Shown piece by piece: positions 1 to 11,544 of a DNA stretch of 64,000 nucleotides (position 1 is its first letter; every line of letters begins with the position of its first letter). Position numbers and translations under genes: made by a program. Under the pieces are notes generated by a model. The model was given only the letters and a program-made list of their open reading frames with translations, was not told where the DNA came from and did not search any database. This DNA is from Auanema rhodensis (Eukaryota; Nematoda; Chromadorea; Rhabditida; Rhabditidae), in contig OZ059898.1 in assembly GCA_964057225.1 (NCBI GenBank), positions 7,688,001 through 7,752,000 of the forward strand, written 5' to 3'.

Positions 1-676
1 ATGTATCTTATCTCCAGCTAAAGCTTCTACTTGAGTCTATAAGTTCAGAACTGCATTATTTATGATTTCAGCACAAATACCTGCAAATCATCTCCAAGAG
101 AAGATAGAAACATATTTTTCATTTCTGCATTCAGTTTCCGTTCTAAATCCAGTTGTCTTTTCATCTCCTCCAAGTCTTTTTCAAGAGACAAAACCTAATT
201 GGATGATTTTAGAAAATTTCGAGATGAGGTTCTTCATTACTTGTTCATCAGTTGGCAATTCTAGCTTTGGTCTATTTTCTCTCAATTTTCTTTGATCTAC
301 TAGCAAACATTGTTTCTCATCTTCAGGCTCTGTTTTTTCTTCCGCGTTGGACGAACGATAAGGAATAAGAGTCGGTAGATCAAGAGGAGCTTCACCTTTT
401 CTGAAACTATTTTTTCAACAAGAATTGAATAAAAATCAATAAATAAGGTTTAGAACTGCATTTGCACTGTTTATCATATTAATAGTTATAATCGATATCT
501 GACCTGTCAGGGGCAGGAGCAGCCTTGTAAGGTTCCCACGGAACAAATTTGGGTTTTTTTGGTTTTAGACGTGTTTGCTCATTTTCTTCCTCAATAACAT
601 CAATTTCCTTTTTATAGAGTCCTTCATCAATGGCTAAACCATATTCATGTGCATGGTACAGGTCAATTAAATCCAT
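1..676 (-). CDS. Golgin-45 (BLZF1)-like Golgi coiled-coil protein, 3' end outside window
   Basis: Starts at ATG 676. The first exon (504-676) encodes an acidic N-terminus with a Lys/Pro-rich stretch followed by FVPWEPYKAAP. It joins in phase, after introns with GT..AG ends, to an exon ending in PTDEQ and then to a heptad-like segment containing LEKDLEEMKRQLDLE and SSLGDDLQ, followed by VEALAGDK at the window edge. The pattern 'leucine-rich coiled coil, then SLGDDLQ' is what I know from golgin-45, which binds GRASP55 and Rab2 on medial Golgi. The C-terminal PDZ-ligand end is outside the window, so the diagnostic tail cannot be checked. Family assignment is moderate; another Golgi coiled-coil protein is possible. 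Divergent from hlh-8 across 1.2 kb. Confidence 0.6.
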
Positions 677-1884
677 AAACAGGATAAAAAGGTTCTAAAT
701 ATAATAATGAGCTCATCTTTCAGCCGAGAAAAAGATATAAAAATTTTTAATTTTTTACAAGATATGGATTATGATAATTTTTTCATTGCAACAATTTTTT
801 CTTTCGGAAAGTTCGATAAGAACATTGAGAATGTAAACAAACTCTAAGCAATATGTATATGATATAAAGAAAATGATACTGTTCAATTTCAGCTGATGAG
901 TAAAGATAAGTAAAAGAAATAGTAAACATTTTTGAAATTTAATATAATTTTACATTACACAGCAGAATGTAATCGCTAAACTTAAGCATACAAAGATACA
1001 AAAGTAGCGATAAGAATCTTTGGTTTACCTCGTTTGCGTGCGGAACGCGAGCGTTTCCTTAGCGATAGGTCAGGCTATCTCCAGAGATCTCTCGAAGCCC
1101 GTTACACATAAGGAAGAAATTTAAGAGTCGAACAGTTTTTTTTTCAAATTCTGAGGTTTATATTCCAAACATTCTGAAATATACAACTTTAACTAATGCT
1201 GTGTTTTATCATCTAAAAGTACTTTCAAGTTAGAAACTGATTTACAGATATTTAATGTATCCAAAGCAATAAATGTACATTACATACAGTAATAATATCA
1301 GAGCCATCTTTCAGAGACACTGAAAAGCAATACAGTTGATAATGAAATATTTTTGTGATAACAGTGAATCCAAATTAGGAAAAAAGTTTAACGATGACCA
1401 TGTGTTGGTAACGTCTTCTGTGACAACCAGACATCAGTGGCATAAACCATCTGTTGATCTGGCACTACGTCTTCCCTTGACCACACATACACTTTCCCAC
1501 GTCCGAGATGTTACCAGAATAATTGTCAGACAGATTTCTTTTGAAATCAGGTCTTCCAATGAAACATTTACAGCTTAAGATTCCAACAGCTACCGTGATA
1601 AGGTCATCCAAGAGAGGCGGGACTTTCTTCGTCAATGTGGGCGGAGTTACGAGCTGAGCTTCGAACTTCAGATCTCTGTCACTTGTAATGTTTCGATCGT
1701 CTTCAAAATACGGTAGCGTTCTGGAACTATTTATCTAGATTCTCAAATATATTCAAATCAAGTTTTTAATCAGTTATATCTTTAGTTCAATTCATTTTCG
1801 ATTAGGAAGTGCTTGAAATTATTATCGAATAATTCAATTCTATATCCTAGATCATGAATTCTTATTATATGAAATTATTTTCAG
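677..1884. other. Intergenic, divergent promoters of golgin-45-like gene and hlh-8
   Basis: No supported gene. The AT-rich sequence is interrupted by a GC-richer island at about 1028-1105 that contains the palindrome AGAGATCTCT, and by a GGGCGGAGTT box at 1639-1648. An acceptor (TTTTCAG) lies directly before the hlh-8 ATG, so a 5' untranslated exon or outron may be present. An 80-codon open frame near 1336-1578 shows no family features and is probably chance. Confidence 0.5.
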
Positions 1885-3747
1885 ATGGCTCCACCTAAGA
1901 AAAGAACATCAAGAAAATCTAATAAAAATGAAGAAGAATGTCTAATGCAACGTGTATGTGCTAATAAAAGAGAACGCCAAAGAACAAAGGTAATTCTTAT
2001 ATTATATAATTAAAATAAAATATAATAAGTATTTCTGAATATGTTATCTTTTAATTATTTCATAATTCATATTTCTCATCGTTTCAATAAAAAATAAGAA
2101 AGAACACACTTCTCTTTCAAATAAAAATTTAATATTTTTCAACTCAAAATGATTCTAAACTTTTTCTGAAATTGAGCTAAAGTCTGCATGCCTGTGAAAT
2201 AAGTTCGCGCATATTCATTTCTATTAGTTGAATTCTGTCACTAAATAGTTTTCGATGTATTTATTGCCTTTTATAAGAACAATTGATGATATTTCAACAT
2301 TAGACCTAATCTTACTTACATTGAGCTCGAGTTGAACACATCCATCTTGGAACAGCCGTTCATTTTGTCAGTTTCTGTGTGAAAGGCCATGTTTGTTTTT
2401 TGATTAATTGTGTTAGAACTTTCAACATTGAGAAATTTCTTGGTCAGACACAGCTAGTTTCTCATCAGAATACTATTAGAATCAGAAATCGATCATTAAG
2501 GAAAAATGTTCTTCTAAAGAAATGATAGTGTGTAGTTTGCTGAGAGTTTAGACAAGCTTTCCCAGATAAATTGGCTCAGCAGAATAATGATGATGAACGA
2601 AATAAGAACGGAGAAGCTGTAAAACCTTTTATTATTCCGGGAAAACAATGACAAGAAGTTTTGCTGAGAATCTTTCGACGGAGCTACAAAGAGAAATTTC
2701 CTCAAATTTTACTGCTTTTCATTTTTCTTTATTGTCTAGAAATTGAGAATATCTTCATCAAAGCAAACCGCTTCCAAAAATTATTATATTTATAATTTAT
2801 TTTCAGGAATTGAACGATGCTTTTGCCTTACTGAGAAAGATAATTCCATCTATGCCCTCAGATAAGATGAGCAAAATCCATACATTACGAATAGCATCTG
2901 ACTATATCCGTTTTCTTGACCAGGTTTGTACTCTTCTGGTCTACCTGAAAGAATGAAATTGCTTTCAGATGAAACGAGACGATGGAAAATTATATGGTGT
3001 AGATATTTTTGATGATAAAGCTGGATATGGATTGCAAGCTAGTTTCAATATTTGGAGATCGGGCCATGGCATTACCGGCTCGGGAATTATGTCTCCACAT
3101 CCATTGAATGGTAAATCAAAAAAAAACAACAAAAAACAAATAGTAAATATACTTTTTGAGGACCATCCACTCCTTGTAACCTTATACCGAATACAATGAT
3201 GTCGCAGATGCCAACAACCACAATTCTACATAATCCAGGTGGCCCAGCTACATCAACTAATATGATGACGTATTATATGGGTGGATACAGTATGAAACCA
3301 GGTTAAATTTGCGAATTAACTTACAATTTTATAATAAAAACAAAAAAATCAAATTAAAACTCGTGTAATGTGATAGGAATTTTTATAATTATAACTAAAA
3401 AAGCATCATAGGTCATATCGTATTAAATTACAAAAGTAAGATGACCTAAGAAATTCATGTTTTACGATCTTATCATACCGTACTCCTCTTCCGATAGTTT
3501 ATTTCTTTTCTCAAATTCTCTTTGTGTTAGAGTGAGAATAGGAATTGTGACTAAAAAAAACAAAAGTTTCTGTGTGATGTTTCGCGCCTTTGTACAGTAA
3601 TGAATCTCAAGTCAATTTATTTTCTTTAAAAACGATCTTCTTTCAAAATATCAAATATAATATTAAACTTTCTTATAATGTAAACAAGTATTTTCAGAAT
3701 ATCTTGATACTTCTACATCTTCGGGAGATATGCATTGGGAAAACTGA
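1885..3747 (+). CDS. hlh-8: Twist-family bHLH transcription factor (HLH-8)
   Basis: Five exons (1885-1989, 2807-2923, 2969-3110, 3161-3301, 3698-3747) join in phase to give about 184 aa. The basic region [17 protein letters not shown] and helix 2 [16 protein letters not shown] are the Twist signature, and Twist-type KLYG and [12 protein letters not shown] follow, as in C. elegans HLH-8. CeTwist heterodimerises with E/Daughterless and patterns the M mesodermal lineage and non-striated muscle. Exon 1 carries only a short Lys/Arg-rich N-terminus. The large first intron (817 nt) is where the C. elegans gene carries enhancers. The last exon, ending MHWEN, is inferred: without splicing at 3301 the frame stops at 3306. 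C. elegans hlh-8 is X-linked, unlike its neighbours here. Confidence 0.92.
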
Positions 3748-4980
3748 CCACATAACTTGAGTAGGGGGGAGAAGTTTACCATCTCTCATTTTCTAATTTA
3801 AATTTTGTTTTCTTTTATGAAAAAAGTCAAAATAATAAGATTGATATCATTTTAATACTATATTTACAGAGGAAAAAGTTTATTAGCTTATTGTAAATGC
3901 TTTAATGTATCTTAGTTCTTAATTCTTTCAATTCATTTTGGTCATTTTTTTGTCATTATTATGCCATAAAACGATGTACTATACTTGCCTTTAAAGAAAT
4001 TTGCCTTATCATCTTCAAAATGGGTCCTACAATATTATCAATATAATCATCATCAAGTTATATCCTTTATTGTTTTTAAAATTGTTTTATTTTTGAATTG
4101 ATTTTTCAATAAACTATTGAATATTATCTTTGTTTCCATTAATAGTAAACTGAAAGACAAATGATGTTCTTGTGGATAAGTATACATTTACTATATTTGT
4201 TTTGGACACCCATTGAAAATACCAAAAATTTGAGGTATTTTAAATTCGATATGTCGCTCAACTTAGACAATTTCATCGCTCCAAACTAATTTATAGTTAT
4301 GTGATTGGGATGATGTAGAGTTTATGTAAGAAATGAAGAAGATGAAGATGACTGTGAGAACTGAGCAAAGTGAGGAAGAGGAAGAAGACTAAACAGATAG
4401 ATGAATGATCGAATAGTTGAATGAAGAGATGTGTTGTTTTTACGACATCCAATCGACTCCAGATGTTGCTCTAGCGAAGTCGGAACTTTCAATCGGTTTG
4501 TCTTTCTTTCCACCAAAGTTTTCTGCTTATAAAAAGGCAATTTGAAGGGATTCTGTTATCTAGAACTGTCAACAACATGAAGGAATAGACAATAAGACAA
4601 TGTATATGAATTGTATTTTTAAAAAACATATAGTAAAGACAGTACAACATAAATATTATAAATGGTATTGATTGTATTATTATTTTTCTTCAAAAGAAAA
4701 AAATTGCAATCAACTTCATATCATACAGTTTGTCTAGCTATAGCCGCTGAAATTTTGTAAGTTTTGATTAGATAAGATACATGGAAAAAACAGACAACTA
4801 CATATTAATCAGGAGGTTACTGAACCATAGATAAGTGTGATACTTTTTATAATAAGAATTCTATTTATAAAACACATCCTTTTGATATTTTATCTTTTAC
4901 TATATTCTTATAACTATTATATTCAAATTAAAATGCTAAACATTATTTGTTTCTTTTTCTTAATATAACTGTTTTAGATA
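3748..4980. other. Intergenic between hlh-8 and N-acetylglucosamine-6-P deacetylase
   Basis: hlh-8 3' UTR, then AT-rich sequence. A purine-rich strip at about 4325-4400 (GAAGAAGATGAAGATGA...GAGGAAGAGGAAGAAG) gives chance open frames on the minus strand. A TTTTAG acceptor directly precedes the next ATG at 4981, the likely trans-splice site. No gene is supported. Confidence 0.5.
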
Positions 4981-7900
4981 ATGACAAAACTTCCATTTAA
5001 TTCCAAACTTTTATATGAAAATTTGACGGATAAAACTCTTGAATTTGTAAATGTACAATGTCTCAGAGGCATGGAGCTAGTAAATGATCATTTATGGGTA
5101 ATAATTATAATTATATTAATTTTAAAACAATACATATTTTGATGGCTTTCTGGAAAGTATGCTATAAAAAATATTTGAAACAGACAAATCAATAGTCAAC
5201 ACGTGATTTACATACTTCTGAATGCACAGACATGCTTGGAATTCATTTTAATGAAGTTAATCGCATGATTCGGTTGTATCATATCATATAATTAGTTATT
5301 TCCAAAGAATTCTTAAGAAATTATCAGTCTAATGAATGTCTTGGCAATAATTCAAAACGGGGAAATTATTTGCTTTATGTTTGCACGATATTATCTTTTT
5401 CAGGTGCGGAATGGAAAGATCATTAGTGCTGCTGATATATTTTTCAAAGAAAAGAAACAGGCTGATGTACAAGTACAGTTTTCAATATTTAAAAAAATGT
5501 TTATGAACTAAAATTCAGATTGATTGTAACGGATACATATTGTCACCGGGATTCATTGATATTCAATTTAATGGTAATGTTAGACTTATGGATTCTTCTA
5601 CAATTATATTAAAGGTGGATTTGGATTTGATTTCTCAACAATTGCTGATAGCGATGAGGAGTACGTTAAAGGCTTACGAGAAGTTTCCAAGAAGCTTCTC
5701 TCACACGGAGTTACTTCTTTTGCACCTACATTAATAACAAGTTCTTCGGAAACATATCGAAAGGTTAGTTTTTTTTTTCAAATATTTATTTTTTCTCCAA
5801 TTAAAATAATCTGGGAATTAAATCATTTCTGGGAAAAAATTGTTGAATTGTATCTGAAAAAATTTAATCATCATATAAGATAGTTTTATTGATAGCTGGG
5901 ATGAAATTATTAGATAAGATGGCGGTCTTCTACCATTTTGACATATTTCGTATTCTCATTTCACCTTTTTTTTTTTGTTTCTTTTTTTTTGTTTTGAAAC
6001 TGATATTGATACTTCCATGTAAAAAATATCATGTAAATAGATCAATTTAATACATCAATAACTATATGTATGTATATTCTCACCAGCAATCGAACAATAG
6101 TCTACTTTCAATTTTCTATGTTTAAAATCGTCTTGTAATTTTTTGTAAAAGGAGGTCATATCGTCATCTTGTTCTAACCGAGCTGAATTGTTGGAGGACA
6201 TGTTAAGGACAAATTCATAAATAAACGCTGATGTCTGTTTATCTCATATTCAAATATATTTATCGGAGAGAGCTGCCATTAATGATTTTTTTCACAGTCG
6301 ATGACAGAACAAGCTGTTTATACAGTTCTTTTTCATGCAATTACTTTTATTTTGTCATCCATCGCTCATACGCGCTGTTTTTATTTGTCCTGTCATGAAC
6401 ACAGTCACATCCTAGCGGACTTTTATATACGCTGGGTCTATATCTCCCACCTCGTTTTCACCATATTCCCTCTCCTTCTCTTTTTGTTAACCATATATCT
6501 TCCAGTCCATCATGCTTTCTTTCCATTACGCATACATCCACAACCACCCCTCCAGTTTCTGTATTTAGCATTAATCATTGATTACATTGATTGTAGATGA
6601 TGACGTAAACGTAACTATACTTGGATGATACATTCAAATAAGGAATGTTCACTGTATTATCAATTTGAGTTAATGATTGAATTAAATTTTCTCTTCATTA
6701 TTGACCATGATCAAGTGCATTTGCCTTCAAATCTTGCCGGTCAATAATACATTTTCCCGTGTCCTCAATTTTCTATTCTTCGCCATCCTATTCATGCAAT
6801 AGTGTGCTACTTAAAGTTGAAATACAGCATGTTAGGTGTGTCTATATTTTTAACTCTAAGTAAAAGTTTTTATGGTAATAGAACTAAAGGTGTCTATACT
6901 TTTTTTTGGTTGGCGATGCGGTCGCGTGGCGGCTTGAAACATGGTGTACATTCCTTAATTTTTTATAAGTAAATATAAATATATATTTTATGTGATCGAT
7001 TTGACCGCATGTGAAGATATCTTTCATTTATCCTTTGAATGTGAGTCAACTGTATTCAACTTTATTTATTTAGGTTCTTCCTCATTTATATCGTCGAAAT
7101 GGTGATGCTCACGGTGCAGGTGTACTCGGTATGTCATATCTCTTTTTGGTAGATGTTTATACGTTCGCAGATATTTTGCGTTTTTTTTCACTCTCCTTAT
7201 TCAACACATCTATAAGCTGGTTTTTTTCCGATTTAATAGAGAGAGAGAGTATTGTTTCTCTGAGAGACAAATTGCTTTTCGCGTGGTTTGGTGTTTGGAC
7301 TGCACGCTCTCCGTCCATTTTTGTGGTTTTGTTTTCTCTCAAACAGCTTATACAAGAACTCTTAGCTTTCGTCTAAAAAAGACGTTCATTTTCATTTGAG
7401 CATCTCATTTTATAAAATTTTAATCAATTATGTGTAGTTTGAGGTGAGCAGTTAATATTTTAAACTGCTATACTAGAAGTCTATGAATCATTAATCATGA
7501 GGCTCTTATCAATGTCATTTGATCATGTATGACGAACTTTTTTTTCTGTTCCTTAACTTTGTTTCCTTGATTTATTAATTATTTATACTCATTTTTTTCA
7601 TTTAAACAGCTGATAGATCATATGAAATTTCGATTTAAAAGACGAATTTATTTATTTTAGTATTGATTAGGAAAAGTTTCTACATCCGCTTTTTATTGAT
7701 CTGATCGATAAAATTGATTTGAAAAATCACATTTGATAGCTTTTTGTAATGTTTTTCATAATTATATTTAATAATATACTTCAGGCGCTCATCTCGAAGG
7801 ACCGTTTATCTCTAAAGATAAAGTAGGATGTCATCCAAAACATTACGTCTCTGAATTTGGATCTGATCCTGAGAAAAAATTGCTAGAAGTATTTTGAACT

Positions 7901-8863
7901 CTATTATTATATGTTTTCCTAATTGTTTTTTTTTCTAGATTTATGGCTCTTTTGAAAACATTGGAATTGTCACTCTTGCACCTGAGATTCCAGGAAGCGA
8001 AGAAGCTATTAAGTATGTTGTTTCAAAAATATAATTTTTCTATTTAATGTATTTAATTTCAGATCCTTGGTAAAATCTAATGTAATTGTTTCTCTTGGAC
8101 ATTCAAGTGCTCAAACACATGAAGGTGAAGCAGGTATAAAAGCTGGAGCTACTTGCCTTACTCATCTTTTCAACGCTATGCGACAGGTAATTATATAATC
8201 ATATAATATTCATTTATTAAATTTTTTACCTTTAGTTTCATCATCGTGACTCTGGTCTGATTGGGCTTTTAGCTTCTCCAGAATCGGAAAACATATATTA
8301 CGGTATCATATCCGATGGTGTGCACACTGATGATTATGCTCTACGCATTGCTCATAGGTATATTTTCACTTTTTATAAACATTATACATAATATTTTTAG
8401 AACATGCCCTAATGGCCTAATATTAATCACAGATGCAATGGCGGCTCTAGGAATGGGTGATGGTTGTCATAAACTTGGAGACCAAAATGTGTTAGTGAAT
8501 GGCCTTCAAGCACTATTAATTAATTCAAATACACCAGCAGGAAGGTAAAGTTCAATTTCTATTTTTTGGCAGACTAACACCCATACTTCAGTGTCGCATC
8601 TTTGCCTCATTGTATCAGGCATTTTATAAAAATAACCAATGCTAGTATCGGAGAAGCGTTGAAAGCAGCAACCTCAAAGCCAGGTATTATATAACAAAGT
8701 TTAATATTTAAAAATTGTTTATGTTTCAGCTGGTTTATTGAAATTGCAAAGTAAAGGGACTCTGGATGTTGGGAAAGATGCTGATTTAGTGATATTGAGT
8801 CCTGATATGGATGTAAAAGCTACATTCATAAACGGGCAACTGGTCTATTCTCCTGAAAATTGA
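4981..8863 (+). CDS. N-acetylglucosamine-6-phosphate deacetylase
   Basis: Twelve exons join in phase to about 412 aa, the normal length for the family (AMDHD2/NagA). The enzyme removes acetate from GlcNAc-6-phosphate, feeding glucosamine-6-phosphate back into the hexosamine pathway in the cytosol. Visible landmarks are SPGFID and [11 protein letters not shown], the metal ligand in AHLEGPF (E153), LGHSSA (H221), THLFNAM (H242), ISDGVHTDD, and the catalytic Asp in [14 protein letters not shown] (D301). The C-terminal [14 protein letters not shown] closes the amidohydrolase composite domain. Introns 4 (5764-7073) and 5 (7129-7784) are far longer than the others. AATAAA lies at 8954-8959. The next gene follows 210 bp downstream on the same strand. 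C. elegans orthologue F59B2.3. Confidence 0.95.
5764..7073 (+). other. Unusually long intron 4 of the deacetylase gene
   Basis: 1310 nt, against about 45-60 nt for most introns of this gene. It contains T-rich runs and one 99-codon open frame (6301-6600) with hydrophobic, His-rich composition but no recognised domain, no neat splice context and no start context. I find no inverted terminal repeat or transposase. It could hold a regulatory element or a small RNA, but nothing can be shown from the sequence. Confidence 0.5.
7129..7784 (+). other. Long intron 5 of the deacetylase gene
   Basis: 656 nt. The 5' third holds a GA-rich imperfect inverted repeat (GAGAGAGAG..TTCTCTGAGAGA, about 7239-7268) and small open frames on both strands that mirror each other, as expected from composition. 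No coding evidence. Confidence 0.45.
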
Positions 8864-9072
8864 TTTTTCTTGTAGTGATTGTACTATTGTACTGCTAGTA
8901 GGAAAAAGTTGGGTATTTTGTATTTTTATTTGTCTACTTTGTATAAATTGGGCAATAAATTATGTTATAAGTTTTAAAATGAACTTTATTTATGTGTAAA
9001 TAACACAGTTATATCTCATATTCTTTTTTATTGTTAATTACATTATATTTAGAATCGTAATCCGCTTATTGG
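8864..9072 (+). promoter_or_regulatory. Putative operon intercistronic region (SL2-type)
   Basis: 209 bp from the deacetylase stop to the next ATG. It contains AATAAA at 8954-8959, a T-rich stretch, and a 3' acceptor TATATTTAG ending at 9052, 93 bp after the poly(A) signal. This spacing matches the roughly 100-bp intercistronic distance of nematode operons, where SL2-type leaders are added. Inferred from layout only. Confidence 0.5.
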
Positions 9073-10848
9073 ATGGCCGATGACGGTAACCGTACAATGG
9101 ACATAGACACCGAATCTCTTAATGATGGCCGCGCTCTTGTAGCTGCACCGTCAAGAAGTGGCGATGTCATCTCGTAGGCATCAAATTAAAATTTCTATTG
9201 AATACCTTTCTTAATGTTTAGGCCAACAAGAGCTGTAATGACTCTATCTAAATCTATGTTCAATGCGGGTTGCTTTTCTTTACCTTATGCTTGGAAGCTC
9301 GGAGGACTTTGGGTACATCAATACGTTATGTTTTCTTTCTAATGACAAGTTTAAGGTTTCTTTCGTGTTTTCATTCATAATTGCTGGTGTTAATTGGTAT
9401 GGAAATCATATATTAGTTCGAGCAAGTCAACACCTGGCCAAAAAGTTGGAGTTGATAAAATTATTATTGTAATCTGTGAAATTCTAGATCTGAACGTTCA
9501 GCATTGGATTATGGACATTTCGCCAAGAAAGTGTGTGACTATAGTGACATTCGTTTTCTTCGAGTTCATAGCAAAGGAGTTATGTAAGGATTTGGTTAAA
9601 CTAAAAAGTTGTAATTCTTTGAATTATAGGTATGTGGTAAACATTACAATCCTATTCTACCAGTTAGGAATGTGCAGTGTAGCTATTTTATTCATCTCTG
9701 ACAATATGGTAAATCTAATTGGAGATTATATAGGAGGAGATCGACATTCTAAAATGGTTGTTATGGCATCTATAACTTTAGTCTTCATCCTTATCACTAA
9801 TATGTTTACTGAAATGAGGTAATTTGGTGAATATATCTACTTAAAACTTAACATTTTTTTCATTCAGAGTGATTTCGGCATTCGCTTTAATATCTTCAGT
9901 GTTTTTCATAATTGGAGCTGCAACTATCATGCAATTTACCGTTAGGTACTGATTTATTTATTTTTCCTTTTAAAAATTGTATTTAAGACAACCTAATCAT
10001 TGGGATAAACTACCGGCGTCAACTAATTTTACTGGGACGATTATGATGATTGGTATGGCTATGTATTCATTTGAAGGACAAACAATGGTATGAACGAATA
10101 TTTATCGACTAGATATGTTCTGTTCAGATTCTTCCAATCGAAAATAAGCTTGAATCTCCTGAAGCATTTTTGGCCCCATTTGGTGTATTGCCAACTACAA
10201 TGATGATTTGTACTTGTTTCATGACCGCATTTGGATTCTTTGGTTACACCGGTTTCGGAGACTCAATTGCACCTACAATTACTACTAATGTACCTAAACT
10301 AGGGTTGGTTCCAAGTTGAAAATAATATAATTTTTATTGTATACCTTTAGCTTTTATTCCACAATTAACGTTTTTCTCATCCTTCAAGCAATGCTTGGTC
10401 ACTCAATTGCTATGTATGTAGTATTTGATATGTTCTTTAACGGATTCAGAAGAAAATTCACTAACCGTTTCCCTAACTGCCCTAAGTTTGCCGTTGATAA
10501 GGGATTCCGAGTATTCTGGGTTGTTTTAACCTATGCAATGGCTGTATTAATTCCTCGGTTGGAAATTATGATTCCTTTAGTTGGAGTTACTAGCGGAGCT
10601 CTCTGTGCCTTAGTGTATCCACCATTCTTTGAAATGGTAACCTTCTGGACTGATTGGAAGGTATGTTTTGAATCTCCGAAGATCTGAAGAAAAAAAAATT
10701 GTAGGGTCTATTGACATATCGTCAACGCATGACTAAAATTGCTTTGAATGTGTTCGTAATGATGGTGGGCTTCTTCGCTATTGGAGCTGGTGTATATTCA
10801 AATGTTCTTGCCATCGCTGATGCTTTTGCTCATCCAGATGATGAATAA
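9073..10848 (+). CDS. skat-1: SLC36/AAAP-family amino-acid transporter (SKAT-1-like)
   Basis: Ten exons join in phase to about 457 aa. After a polar N-terminus, the AAAP signature is clear: SKSMFNAGCFSLPYAWKLGG in TM1, then about ten further hydrophobic spans, including FYQLGMCSVAILFISDN, GMAMYSFEGQTMILPIENK (the family's TM6 GxxxFxGxxxxLPxEN motif), MTAFGFFGYTGFGD and IPLVGVTSGALCALVYPP. The family moves small neutral amino acids with protons across plasma or lysosomal membranes. Its position directly after the deacetylase, as for C. elegans F59B2.2 (skat-1) beside F59B2.3, supports orthology. It is probably the second cistron of an operon. Confidence 0.88.
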
Positions 10849-11544
10849 TCGCTGGATATAGTGAAGTTTGATATGTTATTTGAGCAAACCGCATATCACC
10901 TATTCTGACTCAAATCTCAAATAATTGTAAAAAATGCGTTGTTTAACCCTATGACCTAGGAATGTTTTATCATTTAATTTTTAAAATTTAAATAGTATTA
11001 GTACTATGTGGTTTGCGGTTGTCTCGTTTGACTGGTACTTCATAGATTTTTAGATATTATTGTGATATTTTCTCTTTTAGTATTTCTTTTCGACTATCGA
11101 AGTACTGGCACTATATATCGTTTCTGCCTGTACTTTGCGAATTTGTCGGAAATTTATATTGTATTTAACGTTGCCTTCTGTCATTCTCACATTATTTGTC
11201 AATTTCATTATACCTCATTGTAATGTGAAGAGGCTTTCTGTTGAATAACTGTGATATTTACTTTAAATCTAATTTATTCTAATCGCTTCGAAGAGTTTAT
11301 TTATTTGCATAGAAAGGTAATAAAGAAAACAAAAACCCAGATAGTTTTTCATTACCTTATAATTTTTTTTAGTTTGTATATGTAATACTTATAACAAATA
11401 TTAAATGAGAGGATTATTGGTTTTGTATTTTTTCTATTTTCCTGAAATTATAAGCAGTGCGCTGTTGAATTCCAAAGTTTTTTTTTGGAATTTTTTTAGA
11501 CTCATTCATGAAATAGTTATATACAAAATATATTTATTCTTCTA
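10849..11544. other. Convergent 3' region between SLC36 and alpha-arrestin genes
   Basis: 3' UTR of the transporter, then AT-rich sequence up to the stop of the minus-strand arrestin. A possible AATAAAG poly(A) signal lies near 11320. A 63-codon open frame at 11405-11596 runs antisense to the last arrestin exon and is a shadow. Confidence 0.5.

Noticed and set aside
3302-3306. Ending hlh-8 at the TAA at 3304-3306
   Set aside because: A donor at 3302 splices in phase to an exon ending MHWEN, closer to known HLH-8 C-termini; the shorter form remains possible as an isoform.
4322-4540. 72-codon minus-strand frame upstream of the deacetylase
   Set aside because: Created by a purine-rich low-complexity strip; Ser-rich and no domain.
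6301-6600. 99-codon open frame in deacetylase intron 4
   Set aside because: No domain, no splice logic and strongly biased hydrophobic/His composition; probably chance in T/C-rich sequence.
7131-7376. Open frames on both strands inside deacetylase intron 5
   Set aside because: Mirror-image frames of similar length on both strands point to base composition rather than coding.
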